From Dermacentor variabilis (Eukaryota; Arthropoda; Arachnida; Ixodida; Ixodidae), in the NCBI RefSeq assembly GCF_050947875.1, contig NC_134569.1:264287600-264351599 (forward strand): a DNA stretch of 64,000 nucleotides. The letters run 5' to 3'. Made by a program: the position numbers and the translations under genes. Each line of letters opens with the position of its first letter. Position 1 is the first letter of the stretch. Below the pieces are notes generated by a model. It saw nothing but the letters and a program-made list of their open reading frames with translations. It did no database searches and was not told the DNA's origin. Below are positions 10,560-21,426 of this stretch, in pieces.

Positions 10560-11415
10560 AGACGTAATCGCAACGCAACACAAGGAACCACCGATCTCGA
10601 CGTACTTCTCGATTGCCATGTAGTCACCGCCTTAGTGAACACAGGGTCCGATTACTCCGTAATGATTGGACACATAGCTGCCCAGTAGAAAAAGTACGAC
10701 TGCAAGGGAAGGCTCTAAAATGCGGACAGCTGGAGGACACCTAATAACGCCGATGAGAATCTGAACCGCAAGAACTACAGTTCAAGACAGGACCTACCCT
10801 GTCACCTTCGTTATCGTCCGACACTGTTCACGAGACGTGATTCTGGGCATGGATTTCCTGAACCAACACGGCGGAATCATCGACTTGAAGTCGAAGTCGA
10901 TAACGCTGTCGGAAGATCAAGCTATACCGCCGGAGAGCTGTCGTAGCCACCACGCCTTGAGTGTGCCCGCAGAAGATCAAGTAAACATCCCGCCACGCTC
11001 TATCATTGTCATTTCCGTCCGCACCGAAACACCTGAAGACGTAGAAGGCTTCATCGAAGGTGACGAACGTATACTGCTCAACCATAAAATTGGTGCCGCA
11101 AGAGGAATCGCTCGACTGCACGGAGGAAAAACGAAAGTGTTGCCTGCAAACTTCATCCAGGAGTTCAAACACATCAACAAGGGCACGACGATCGCGTACA
11201 TCGAGGAAATCCTGGAAACCGGCACTGCGTTTGTCCTCTCTGATTCGTGTGCATCTGCCCCGACGACCGTAGTTCCCGAACCAGACTTCGACATAAATCC
11301 AAGTCTCCCCATGATTAAGCACCAACAGCTAAGAAGTCTGCTTCGACGATACAAAGAGCGCGTTCCAACGTCATCGAGGATTCGAGAAACACCAGTCGCA
11401 AAGCATCACAAATAA
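10560..11415 (+). pseudogene. Gypsy A1 protease and protease-RT linker
   Basis: A retropepsin segment carries TALVNTGSDYSVM near 10625-10662, where the catalytic DTG has become NTG. It is followed by a stop. A 192-codon open frame (10837-11415) then gives the retropepsin C-terminus (ILGMDFLNQHGGIIDL) and the linker (HHALSVPAEDQVNIPP, ANFIQEFKHINKGTTIAYIEE) leading to RT. Order and spacing match copy A3 (46574-47338), whose protease keeps DTGA. Confidence 0.75.
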
Positions 11416-12770
11416 CCGAAGAAAGCGCTTGACCACTCCGCCAGAGCCCTTACCGAGTTCACATGCGAGAACGTGAAGCTACATGACAACATGTCGACAA
11501 AATGCTGCGCGATGATATCGTCCAGTTGTCGGAAAACCCGTGTGCATCTCCTGTTCTCTTGGTGAAGAAAAGAGACGGAACCCCATTTTCTGCGTCGATT
11601 ATCGTCAACTGAACAAGCCCACAAAGAAGCACGTATAGCCTTCCCCACGGGTAGACGATGCCTTTCATCGTCTCTGCATAGCTAAATACTTCTCGTCGAT
11701 GGATCCCAGATCTGGCTACTGGCAAATAAAAGTCGACGAGCGAGATCGCGAAAAGACCGCCTTCGTGACGCCTGACGGCCTCTACGAGTTCAATATCATG
11801 CCATGCTGTCTGTGCTCGGCGCCTGCAAGGTTCCAGCGCGTGATCCGCACAGTTTTAGCAGGGTTTAACTGGTAAGCTTTCGTAGTCACCACGCTTTGAG
11901 TGTGCTACCAGATCAAGTGAGCATCCCGCCCCGCTCCAACATTGTCATTTCCGTCGGCACCAAAACACCTGCAGACGTAGAAGGCCTTGTCGAGGGGGAC
12001 CCACATCTACTGCTCAACCATGAAATTCACCGTGACCTGTCTTGTGTACTTGGATGACGTCGTGGTCTTCTTTCCGGGAATTTCGACGATTACCTTAGGC
12101 AGCTTACGACAGCACTAGAGGCCCATCCAGTCATCGGGGCTTACTCTCAAGACGGAAAAGTGCTGTTTCGTTTACAATGAGCTGCTGTTCCTAGGCCACA
12201 TCATCAGCAAATATGGACAGCTCCCATCGCAAATTTCCCGCAGCACATCGACAAGAAGGCTCCTTGGCATGTGTGCCTACAACAGGCACTTTGTCATGGA
12301 CTTTTCATGCATCGCTGAGCCGCTGACACAGCTAACTAAATGTGACGTCGAGGTCAAGTGGGAAACGCCGCAGGCCTACGCATTTCACGAACTCAAACGA
12401 CGCATGCAGTCGCCGATGGTACTTGCGCACTTCGACGAGGACGCCGATACCGATATCCACACTGATGCCAGTTGCCTAGGCCTTGATGGCGTCCAGGCAA
12501 GAGGAAAGACACATTTGAACGGGTGATAGCTTACACTAGCCGGTCGCTGTCAAAAGCGGAAGGCAATTATTCTTCGACCGAAAAGAAATGCCTCGCCATA
12601 ATTTGGGCTACAGTAGAATTCCGCCCTTACCTATATGGCAGGTCATTCAAAGTCGTCAGTGACCATCACGCGTTTAGTTGGCTAGCAAATGTAAGGAACC
12701 CTTAAGGACGGCTGGTGCAGTGGAGCCTCAGACTGCAAGGATATGACATCACTGCAATCTATAAGTCCGG
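11416..12770 (+). pseudogene. Gypsy A1 reverse transcriptase and RNase H (disrupted)
   Basis: RT blocks are visible in several frames: VLVKKRDGT, YFSSMDPRSGYWQIKVDERDREKTAFVTPDGLYEF, an AG.NW block, then LVYLDDVVVF near 12045-12070 with both catalytic aspartates. Between AG.NW and LVYLDD lies a foreign patch (see 11872-12031). RNase H follows in 12269-12526 (FDEDADTDIHTDASCLGL) and 12523-12705 ([18 protein letters not shown]). Multiple stops and frameshifts make it inactive. Confidence 0.78.
11872..12031 (+). repeat. Out-of-place copy of the protease-RT linker inside RT
   Basis: About 155 bp here (CACGCTTTGAGTGTGCTACC through CTGCTCAACCATGAAATT) is homologous to the linker at about 10947-11090 in the same element, and to 46840-47000 of copy A3 in reverse. 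It interrupts RT exactly between the AGFNW and TCLVYLDD blocks. It differs from the upstream linker at many positions, so it is not a fresh local duplication. Confidence 0.72.
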
Positions 12771-12859
12771 ACTAAAATACTCTGAATGCGGATTGCCTAT
12801 CACGCGCCCCTATTGACCCGCCACCACGAGATGACACATATGACGACGCCTCCTTTGGA

Positions 12860-14116
12860 ATAATAAGCGCGGAAGACATCGCTGAGCAGCAACGAACAGA
12901 CCCGCAGCTAAATATCCTTCTCGAGTACTTGGAAGGGAACACCGACATTGTCCCTGGGGAATTTGAGCGAGTTTTCAAAACAACGTACTCGTAAAGAACT
13001 TATCCCCTGTCCGCGCCAACAAGCTTCTTGTTGTTCCCTCAGCGCTGCGTCCAAAAGTACTGCACCCCCTGCACGATGTACCGACCGTTCCGCACCTCGG
13101 ATTCTCCCAGACGCTATCGAGAATACAGGAAGAGAAGTACTGGAGGCGCCTGACAGCCGACGTCGACCGTTACGTCACGACATGCCAAGACTGTCAGCGA
13201 CGCGAGACACCATCGACAAGGACATTGGGATTACTAAAGCCGATCTAGCCTCCTTGCCGACCATTTCGTCAGATCCAGATAGACTTGTTGGGACCCTTTC
13301 TGACCTAAACACCCGGAAATAAGGGGACCGTCGCAGTGACGGACTACGTCGCCTGCTTCGCTGAAACGAAAGCGCTGCCGAAAGGTAGCGCAGCCCAAGT
13401 GGTGAAATTCTCCGTCGAGAACATTCTGCTGCGACTTTACGCTCCAGAATTCCTCATCACCGACAGAGGAAGGGCCTCTACAGCGGAGCTCATCCATACC
13501 ATTCTGCAATTCAGCGAGACAAGCGATAGGATTACAACTGCTTACCACCCGCAGACGAATGGTCTTACAGAGTGCCTGAATAAGACCCTCGCCGACATGC
13601 TAGCAATGCACGTCGACGTGAAACACAAGACCTGGGATGCTGTCCCGCCGTACGTAACCTTCGCTCACAACACGGTGGTCAAGAAAGAATGCAGATCCCG
13701 CCATTCAAGCTGGTTTACGGCAGGAACCCGACGACGGCTCTCGACGCCATGCTGCCGCACGCCACCGACGAAGAGAGTCCTGACGTCGTCACCTATCTCC
13801 AAAACGCCGAAGAAGATCGACAGCTCGCCCGCCTGGGACCAAGAATCAGTAGAGGACCACCAGCCGACATTACAACTTTAGACGACGCTACATCGAGTAC
13901 CGGCCCGGCGACCGTGCTTTGGTTTGGGCCCTAATACGCCGACGAGAACTCAGCGAGAAGCCTTTACGTCGCTATTTCGGACACTACAAAATCATCCGAT
14001 GCATTGGCGCACTCAACTATGAGGTCGTGCCAGACGGCATTTCGCTATCACAGCAGCACCGCTCACGACCTGAAATAGTCCACGTAGAGCGACTTAATCC
14101 GTTCTACCAGCGCTAA
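12860..14116 (+). pseudogene. Gypsy A1 integrase
   Basis: The zinc-binding N-terminus (LGFSQTLSRIQE..YW, TCQDCQRR, about 13090-13205) is spread over several frames. The catalytic core at 13336-13690 keeps DYVACFAETKALPKGS, LITDRGRAS and the YHPQTNGLTECLNKTLADM block with the Asp and Glu positions. A frameshift near 13690 moves the remainder to 13689-13934. The C-terminal domain (RRYFGHYKIIRCIG, HRSRPEIVHVERLNPFY) ends at 14116. It resembles the integrases of A2 and A3. Confidence 0.8.
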
Positions 14117-14265
14117 TGAACTTTGAAACTTTGCGTAGCTGACCTATTTATTTTTTTGGACTGTGTTACTTTGGACTTTGTTTTGTAACTTTTGTTTATA
14201 AAGTGTCAGTGTTGCGCTCTCTTACGTTTCTACCGTCGGGACGATACTTTTTAAGAGGCGGGTAT

Positions 14266-14686
14266 TGGCACGTGTACTTGTTTTTATCTTTATCGGGGGA
14301 CCGCGTTTCACCGCCTAACAAATGTTATCACACAGCGCAGGATGCACCTGCATGTATCGGAAGTTTCTCGAAAGTTATCGGTGGTTCTCTCCGCTATCTG
14401 TGGCCACCAAACCTTGTGCTATCTGATTTGATCGCGCGACGCGAATGGTGTAGAACTTTCTTGAAGACACGCGGGTCCCAGCGATTGCTCTGGAACCTTT
14501 GGTGACTGATGTATAGAAGCCGACGCGTTGGAGCCGCTGATAGATTTTTGATGATCGCCGACTGTGTTCACCGCTATCGCCGTTTTTTGAGTGTATTGTA
14601 TTTTGAGGGCGCAGGTTGGCCCAATAAAAGGCTAGTTTGTTTATTCCCAGCTTCGCAGCTTTCTTTACCGTCACTACCACGTGACA
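14266..14686 (+). repeat. 3' LTR of Gypsy A1
   Basis: TGGCACGTGTAC at the start and CACGTGACA at the end match the 5' LTR at 5922-6343. The purine-rich stretch TTTTTAAGAGGCGGGTAT just upstream (14249-14265) is the likely polypurine tract. An AATAAA signal is present near 14623. Confidence 0.85.
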
Positions 14687-15599
14687 ATGTGCTTGTGAGA
14701 GCGATCATGGCAGTATTGTTGGTTATCATACCGTAGTCATAACTACGTATAATAACGTGACAGGAACGCGGTTCAAATGGAATGCTTGGTTCTGACGCAA
14801 TCTACTCGCATTATTGGTCCAAGTGATGCGTAATTTGTGTCTATTTGCGCATGCAGCGTATTTCTGCTTCTTGTATACGCAAGTACGACAATACCGTTGC
14901 AGTACTCCCTCGCACACCTTTTTGGCGGCCTTTTCCGATAACCGACGCGTGTCGCTACATGGACCGATGCGTCGGTTCTGGCTAGCTGGTCGGTCATATA
15001 CTGGGAACCTCAATAGCGCCAAAAAGAAAGGGAGAGACAGAGAAACGACGTGTTGCCGTTTCTGTCTGTCAGCGTCTTTTTTACCGCTATGGAGGTTCCC
15101 ATTATAGTTTATCATGGTCTATAAATCTAACGAATGAATTCGGGCATTATAGCTATGCATATTTATGAACAGAGCGTATCCTACGATAACACATACGAAA
15201 AGGGCGACGATGACGGGCTGTTAATTCCAACTACAGTTATTGGTAATCAAGCACGTATTTGGCTGAACACAAACATACATCGTGGTCTCACGTCGCGCAT
15301 AAAGAAACAAGTCAGCAAGCAGGAATAAGGAGAAAGACAGCAACAAAACATATACGTATATGAATGAAACGGTCTGCCCCATGAATGGAACAAACCGCGC
15401 TCGTGAAATATAATACATTTCTCATTTGGACAGTAACAACAACGGCATGTCTACTTCGTCTCGCCTCACCTTAGTTCAGTATGAGATCATTGTGATTGGT
15501 GCCTGTACCTTCTGATGAATCTGTTAGCTTGAAATTGCACTTACGATGAAAGGCTAAGAATACTGAGGAGTCGTTACGCACACGATTTTCCCTTTATTC
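14687..15599. other. Unassigned spacer with a hairpin
   Basis: No coding region is recognised. The stretch contains the inverted repeat described at 15003-15100 and otherwise A/T-rich DNA with a few short open frames. It lies between Gypsy A1 and the 5'-truncated LINE that begins near 15600. Confidence 0.4.
15003..15100. repeat. Imperfect inverted repeat, about 44-bp arms
   Basis: GGGAACCTCAATAGCGCCAA at 15003 pairs with the reverse complement of the segment ending GCTATGGAGGTTCCC at 15100. The inner arms (AGAGACAGAGAAACG and CGTTTCTGTCTGTC) pair around a loop of about 9 bp. Pairing continues weakly a few bases outward. This could be a foldback MITE or the paired ends of one. Confidence 0.62.
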
Positions 15600-16087
15600 A
15601 GGCTCATTTGTCTCACGTGCTTCCTCTCGCAGGTCAAATGGATTACGTAGGCGATGTACACATTCATGACGATGCCATATCTATGATTAACATGGATGAC
15701 ACAACCTTATTCTTTTCATCCGAAACAGTTACAGAATCAAATAAAAACGCAACAAAATGCTTCAAAAGCTTTGTGGTTCGAGCGAGGTATTGTCGCTGAA
15801 ATTAAAGCGCCAAAAGCCAAAGCGATTAGTATATTTTGATGTAAAAACACAGAACTCAAATCGCTGCCCCTTTGTAACTAGGTGAAATCAATATTGATGT
15901 CGCGTCGTCTATATATATAAAAAGAAGCTTGGCATTGCATTTTAGGAGAATATGTATGGGAAAGCCACATCTTTAACCTTATTGCTAAACTCCCCAAAAT
16001 TGCTCAACTGTTATCTAGATATTGGTATTTCTTGCCGAAGGAGGTCGAATAACTAATTTATAATGCTTTATTTCTATGTAACCTTAT
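15600..16087 (+). pseudogene. LINE reverse transcriptase, palm and thumb (part 1 of split LINE)
   Basis: The frame at 15608-15799 includes INMDDTTLFFSSETVTESN, a degraded form of the FADDTTLFF catalytic box (first position A to M). Further frames carry NLIAKLPKIAQLLSRYWYFLP and LIYNALFLCNLIY, the thumb motif. The coding then stops at the Gypsy B insertion (ATAT at 16088-16091). It resumes at 34285 with SLVWGTGSH. Several frameshifts and stops are present, and the 5' half of the LINE is missing. Confidence 0.7.
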
Positions 16088-16091
16088 ATAT

Positions 16092-16242
16092 TGTTACGCG
16101 AAGGAAGAAGTGTGCGTCTATTTACAGATAACTTTTAATGGCTGAGCCAACAAGCGTAGAGCAGCGATAAAACTTAACTCTTCTTCGTCGTCTCGAAGGC
16201 CACCATGATCGTCCTCTTCTTCTCACATTACCGACTGTGATA
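16092..16242 (-). repeat. 3' LTR of Gypsy B
   Basis: TGTTACGCGAAGGAAGAAG opens the plus-strand view and ACTGTGATA closes it. It pairs with 34130-34280 (TGTTACGGGAAGGAAGAAG ... ACTGTGACA) with roughly fifteen visible differences. The minus-strand termini are therefore TGTCACAGT...CGTAACA. Confidence 0.85.
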
Positions 16243-16265
16243 TCACTCCCGTCGGAAAAAGCACC

Positions 16266-17393
16266 TTATTGGTGCGGCTCATCGGTCTGAGAAATGTAAG
16301 GTTTGAGACGGCTGACGTGGATGATGCCAGAGAGAGGTGAAGGCACCGTGGCATCCAGCGGAGACACTTCATATGTGACAGGGGTCACCTGGCGAAGGAT
16401 GCGGTAAGGGCCATAGTATCGCAAGAGGAATTTCTCCGAAAGACCAACACGCCGAGTTGGATACCAAACCAGCACAAGAGCACCTGGTTCATAGTACACG
16501 TCGTGATGGCGCTGGTCATAACGGCACTTCTGGCGTGCCTGTGAAGCAGAAAGACGAATGCGGGCAATCTGGCTTGCTTGGGTCGCTGTTGCTATGGCAT
16601 CCCGAGTGTACTCTGTCGGCGAGTCGAGTGTGATCAAAAGGAGGGTCTAGAAAGGCAATGTCCGCTCACGGCCGAAGAGGAGTTAGAGGGGGGAATAGCC
16701 TGCTGTGTCGTGGCGCGAGGAATTGTAGGCGAACGTGACAAATGGCAGAGCAATGTCCCAGTCGCGATGATCGGAGGAAACATACATTGCTAACATGTCA
16801 GTCAATGTGAAGATCAGGCGTTCGGTAAAGCCGTTAGTTTGAGGATGGTAAGCGGTAGCAAGTTTTTGTTTAGTAGAACATGATCGAAGTAGGTCGTCTA
16901 TGACTTTGGCAAGAAATTATCTGCCGCGATCGGTGAGAATTTGACGAGGTGCACCGTGGTGCAAGATAACGTCGTGAAGCAAGAAATCAGCGGCGTCTGT
17001 GGCGCAGCTGTTCGGTAGGGCTCTAGTATTGGCATAGCGAGTTGTAGAGTTCGTAGCTACGCCAAACCACACATTTCCGTCATTTCATATAGGGAATGGT
17101 CCGAGAAGATCAACGCCAACGCGAAAAAAAGGACCGGCCGGTATATCCAAAGGCTGCAGCCGTCCAGCAGGAAGCGCAGCTGGTCTTTCCCGGCATTGAC
17201 ACGACTCACACGCAGCAACATAGCGCCGGACGGAGCGGTTGAGATAACTCCAGAAACACCGTCGCCGAATTCGGTCATAGGTCAGCGTAACGCCAAGGTG
17301 TCCAGCGGTGGGAACGTTGTTCAGTTGCTGCAGTACAGTCTGTTGCAGATGAGACGGAATGACGGTTAGGAGCTCCGGCCCGTCGGGGTGCAT
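16266..17393 (-). pseudogene. Gypsy B integrase
   Basis: 17393-17085 encodes the zinc-binding domain and the start of the core (GHLGVTLTYDRIRRRCFW, CESCQCRERP, GVDLLGPFP). Core residues follow with LTDRGR interrupted by TAA near 16918, then AYHPQTNGFTER near 16845. 16637-16266 is an open C-terminal frame (YDQRHHDVYYEPGALVLVWYPTRR, SEKFLLRYYGPYRILRQV, IIHVSRLKPY). One nonsense and at least one frameshift disable it. Confidence 0.82.
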
Positions 17394-17762
17394 GTTGCGG
17401 CGATACAGGATGCCATTTGTAGTACGAACGTGTGAAGGGATGGGTCAGACGGATCAGAGAGCAGGCGTTCAATAAGGGGGCGTAACGACTGATCGCATCA
17501 TTGTTCAGCGCCGATGTCTTGCAAGCTTCGCAGAGAGCGAAATAACGCAGATCGATGCGACATCCACTAAACCGTCCGGTACATCGACGGGATGACAAGA
17601 CAGGCAGTCGGCGTCCTGATGTTGACGACCCGACTTGCAGACCACCGTGTAGGTGTATTCTTGCAGCCTTAGGGGTCTGCAACCGAGGCATCCGGTGGGA
17701 TCCTTGAGAGAAGAAAGCCAACATAGGGCGTGGTGGTCGGTTGTAACTGCAAATGGTCGACC
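17394..17762 (-). pseudogene. Gypsy B RNase H C-terminal part, left of the A2 insertion
   Basis: The minus strand reads [19 protein letters not shown], then the LQEYTY and DADCLS blocks that end the RNase H/connection domain. The frame joins directly with AYIY at 20662-20680 on the other side of Gypsy A2, so the coding was continuous before that insertion. Frameshifts occur near 17450-17700. Confidence 0.75.
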
Positions 17763-17766
17763 ATGT

Positions 17767-18145
17767 TGAGACGTGTACTTATCTTTATCGGGCGACTACC
17801 TTTCGCCGCCTAACGAATGTTATCGCAAAGCGCGGGACGCGCTTGCATGTATCCGAAGTTTCTGGAAAGTTATCGATGCTTCTATCCGCTGTCTGTTGTC
17901 GCCGAACCTTATGTCATCTGATTTCATCGCCTGACACAAATGGTCTAGAACTTTGTGGAAGGCACGCGGGTCCCAACGATTAGTCTGGAACATTCGACGA
18001 CTGCTATATAAAAGCCGACGCGCTTGACCCGCTGATCGCCGACCGTGTTCGCCGCTATCGTTGTGCTATAAGTGTAGCCTGTATTTGTGGGCACACGTTC
18101 GCCCAATAAAAGTAGCTACACGTCTGCTTCTCTTACGTTCCACTT
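17767..18145 (+). repeat. 5' LTR of Gypsy A2 (3' end missing)
   Basis: Starts TGAGACGTGTAC like the 3' LTR at 20240. It has TATAAAAG near 18006 and AATAAAAG near 18102. The U5 end (CACGTGACA) is missing. The sequence changes over into pol near 18140-18150, marking a deletion junction. Confidence 0.8.
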
Positions 18146-20146
18146 CGCTTACGATGAGCTTCTGTCCTAGGCCACGTCATCAACAAGTCTGGAGTCCGCC
18201 CCGACCCGAAGAAGACAGCTGCCATCGCAAAGTTCCCCCAGCCCATCGACAAGAAGGCAGTGCGTAGATTTCTTGGCATGTGTGTCTACTACAGACGATT
18301 TGTCAAGGACTTTTCACGCATCGCTGAGCCGCTGACACAGCTAACTAAATGTGACGTCGAGTTCAAGTGGGAAACGCCGCAGGCCGATGCATTTTAAGAA
18401 CTCAAACGACGCCTGCAGTCACCGCCCGTACTTGCGCACTTCGACGAGCACGCCGATACCGAAATCCACACTGACGCCAGTAGCCTAGGTCTCGGTGCCG
18501 TCCTAGTCCAGAGAAAAGATGGACATGAACACATGATAGCTTAGGCTAGCCGGTCGTTGTCAAAAGCGGAAGGCAATTATTCTACAACCGAAAAGGAATG
18601 CCTCGCCATCGTTTGGGCTACAGCGAAATTTCGCCCGTACCTATATGGCAGGCCGTTCGTTCAAAGTGGTTAGCGACCACCACGTGTTTTGTTGGCTAGC
18701 TAACTTAAAGGACCCTTCAGGACGGCTGGCACGGTGGAGCCTCCGACTACAAGAATTCGACATCACTGTAACATAAAAGTCCGGACGAAAACACTCGGAT
18801 ACCGATTGCCTATCACGCGCCCCCATTGACCCACCGCCGCAAGATGGCGAGTATAACGGCGCCTTCCTTGGAATAATAAGCGTGGAAGACATCGTCGAAC
18901 AGCAACGAGGAGACCTGGAGCTGAAAGCGCTAGTCGAGTATTTGGAAGGGCACACCGACGTTGTCCCTGGGGCATTTAAGCGTGGATTGTCTTCGTTCAC
19001 GCTTCAAAACAACCTACTCGTGAAGAACTTCTCACCAGTCCGCGCCAACTACCTTCTTGTTGTTCCGTCGGTGCTGCGTCCAGAAGTACTGCAGGCTCTA
19101 CATGACGATCCGACCACTGGGCCCCTCGGTTTCTCCCGGACACTATCGAGGATACAGTAAAGGTATTACTGGCCGCACCCAACCGCCGATGTCGCCCTTT
19201 ACTTCAAGACATGCCGCGACTGTCAGCGACGCAAGACACCACCGAAGAGGCCAGCGGGATTACTACAGCCGATCAAGCCTCCTTACCGACCTTTTCAGCA
19301 GATTCGGATGGACTTGTTGGGACCGTTTCCGACATCAACTTCCGGAAATAAGTGGATCGCCGCTGCGACTAACTATCTCACCCGCTTCGCTGAAACTAAA
19401 GCTCTACCGAAAGGCAGCGCAGCCGAACTGGCGAAATTCTTTGTTGAGAACATCCTGCTGCGACATGGTGCCCCAGAAATCCTCATTACCGACAGGGGAA
19501 CAGCGTTTATAGCAAAGCTCACCCAAGCCATTTTGCAGTATAGCCAGACAAATCACAGGAGGACAACTGCCTACCATCCGCAGACGAATGGTCTCACGGA
19601 GCACCTGAACAAGACCTCGCCGTCATGCTAGCAATGTACGTCGACGTCAAGCACAAGACGTGGGATGCGGTCCTGCCGTACGTACCATTCGCTTACAACA
19701 TGGCCGCGCAAGAAACAACACAGATCATGCCATTGAAGCTGGTTTACGGCAGGAACCCGACGACGACGCTCGACGTAATGCTACCGCAAGTCACTGACGA
19801 GGAAAAACTTCACGTCGCTACCGCTCTCCAGCGCGCCGAAGAAGCTCGACAGCTCGCCCGCCTACGGACCAAGAACCAGCAGCGTACCGACAGCCGACAC
19901 TACAACCTGCGATGACGCTTCGTCGAGTACCAGCCCGGCGACCGCGTTTGGGTATGGATCCCGATACGCCGACGAGGACTGAGTGAGAAACTATTGCGGC
20001 GCTATTTCGAACCCTACAAGGTCATCCGACGTATTGGCGCGCTGGACCATGAGGTCGTGCCAGACGGCATTTCGCATTCACAGCGGCGCCGCGCACGATC
20101 TGAAGTGGTCCACGTTGTGCGCCTTAAACCCTTTTACGGGCGCTGA
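18146..20146 (+). pseudogene. Gypsy A2 pol remnant (RT end, RNase H, integrase)
   Basis: Reads from the RT thumb (GHVINKSGVRPDPKKTAAIAKF, FLGMCVYYRRFVKDFSRI) through RNase H ([36 protein letters not shown]). It continues into integrase (18882-19160 and 19308-19631: MDLLGPFPTSTSGNKW, ILITDRGTAF, YHPQTNGLTEHLNK). The integrase C-terminus ends near 20146. Single stops (TAA near 18395, TAG near 18541) and frameshifts interrupt it. It could at most be mobilised by other copies. Confidence 0.82.
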
Positions 20147-20239
20147 CGAACTTCCTTATTTTGTTGTTTTCTTCGCTACCTGTGCTTTTCTCTTCGTTTG
20201 TTTGCAGCATCGGGTCGATGCTTTTTAAGAGGGGGGTAA

Positions 20240-20657
20240 TGAGACGTGTACTTATCTTTATCGGGCGACCACGTTTCGCCGCCTAACAAATGTTATCGCA
20301 CAGCGTGGGACGTTTCTCCATGCATCCGAAGTTTCTGGAAAGTTATCGATGCTTCTATCCGCTGCCTGTTGTCGCGGAACCTTATGTTATCTGATTTCAT
20401 CGCCTGACGCGAATGGTGTAGAACTTCGTGGAAGGCACGCGGGTCCCAACGATTAGTCTGGAAAATTCGACGACTGCTGTATAAAAGCCGACGCGCTTGA
20501 CCCGCTGATCAGATTTTTTGATGATCACCGACCGTGTTCGCCGCTATCGTTGTGCTATAAGTGTAGCCTGTTTTTGTGGGCACAGGTGCGCCAGATAAGT
20601 TTGTTTTGTCTTTCACAGTATTGCTACTGTGCTCTTCAACGTCACCACCACGTGACA
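20240..20657 (+). repeat. 3' LTR of Gypsy A2
   Basis: Begins TGAGACGTGTACTTATC and ends CCACCACGTGACA. TATAAAAG lies near 20481. The purine-rich TTTTTAAGAGGGGGGTAA just before it is the likely polypurine tract. It is about as long as the LTRs of A1 and A3. Confidence 0.87.
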
Positions 20658-20661
20658 ATAT

Positions 20662-21143
20662 ATGTAGGCTCAGAACTTGCCCACCGCCCAAATGAGGGCG
20701 AGACACTCGCGCTCAGTAATCGAGTAATTGCGCTCTGCGGGACAGTGGAGGCGGCTGGCGTAAGCGATGACGTGGTCGTGCCCACATTGGCGTTGAGCTA
20801 AAACTGCGCCAATGCCGTAGCCACTGGCGTCAGTGCGGATTTCTGTCGGAGCGTAGGCGTCAAAAGGGGCGAGAACAGGAGGTGTGGTGAGCAGCGTGAT
20901 GAGCTGCGAGAAAGCGGACGCTTGTTCAAGCCCCAAAAGGAAGGAACAGGTCTTTCTTCAGGAGGTCAGTCAGAGGACAGGCCACATGGGCGAAATTTCC
21001 CGCAACCCTGCGGAAGTAAGAGCACAGGCCAATAAAGCTTTGAACATCTTTGGCACAAGCTGGTAGGGGGAAATTCTGCACAGCATGAACTCTAGCGGGT
21101 TCGGGGTGAATGCTTGACGAATCGACGAGGTGTCCGAGCATGG
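20662..21143 (-). pseudogene. Gypsy B RT thumb and RNase H
   Basis: The frame 21141-20926 carries LGHLVDSSSIHPEPARVHAV and [28 protein letters not shown]. The frame 20936-20670 carries [23 protein letters not shown] and [19 protein letters not shown]. The two overlap out of frame by a few bases (frameshift near 20930), and a TGA follows GKF. Upstream coding resumes at 28007 beyond PLE1, downstream coding at 17762 beyond A2. Confidence 0.83.
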
Positions 21144-21426
21144 TTATTTGTATTTGGAAAAATTGGTTGCGCTTAGTAGACGATCACAAGGAAGAAGACA
21201 GGACAGGCGCCAACTAGCAACTGAGGTTTATTCGAGGAAAACGCTTAAATATCAGAACATGCCAGCGCAGGCGCATCAGGGTATCAGCAGCAGAAAGCAA
21301 GAAAAAACACAAAATCAGAGAAACCAATGGCGTGTTTCAGCTAAACATATTATCTAGGAAACGTGCCTCCCTATTGTAAAGCATGACCGATGTGTCACTG
21401 ATGCAAGCTTGTCCCTTCTTTTTTAT

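Larger units (their letters stand above)
5922..14686 (+). mobile_element. Ty3/Gypsy element, family A, copy A1 (decayed)
   Basis: This is a plus-strand LTR retrotransposon with 422-bp and 421-bp LTRs (5922-6343 and 14266-14686). Its order is gag, protease, RT, RNase H and integrase, all broken by stops and frameshifts. It is flanked by ATAT (5918-5921) and ATGT (14687-14690), a 4-bp duplication with one change. A minus-strand RTE LINE (about 6827-9450) sits in gag. Family A also occurs at 17767-20657 and 43436-49394, which allows the domains to be aligned. A short misplaced segment lies inside RT at about 11872-12031. Confidence 0.88.
17767..20657 (+). mobile_element. Ty3/Gypsy family A, copy A2, with large internal deletion
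   Basis: Plus-strand copy inserted in Gypsy B RNase H. It is flanked by ATGT (17763-17766) and ATAT (20658-20661), one mismatch. The 5' LTR (17767-about 18145) runs straight into the middle of RT at the FAYDELLFLGHVINK block, so gag, protease and the front half of RT are gone. The rest of pol and a complete 418-bp 3' LTR (20240-20657) remain. Confidence 0.87.

Noticed and set aside
14726..15115. 129-codon minus frame between Gypsy A1 and the LINE
   Set aside because: It reads through both arms of the hairpin at 15003-15100 and has no recognisable domain.
15510..15545. CTGATGA...GAAA as a hammerhead ribozyme core (expected in some Penelope elements)
   Set aside because: The intervening bases do not form stem II and the cleavage-site strand is not evident.
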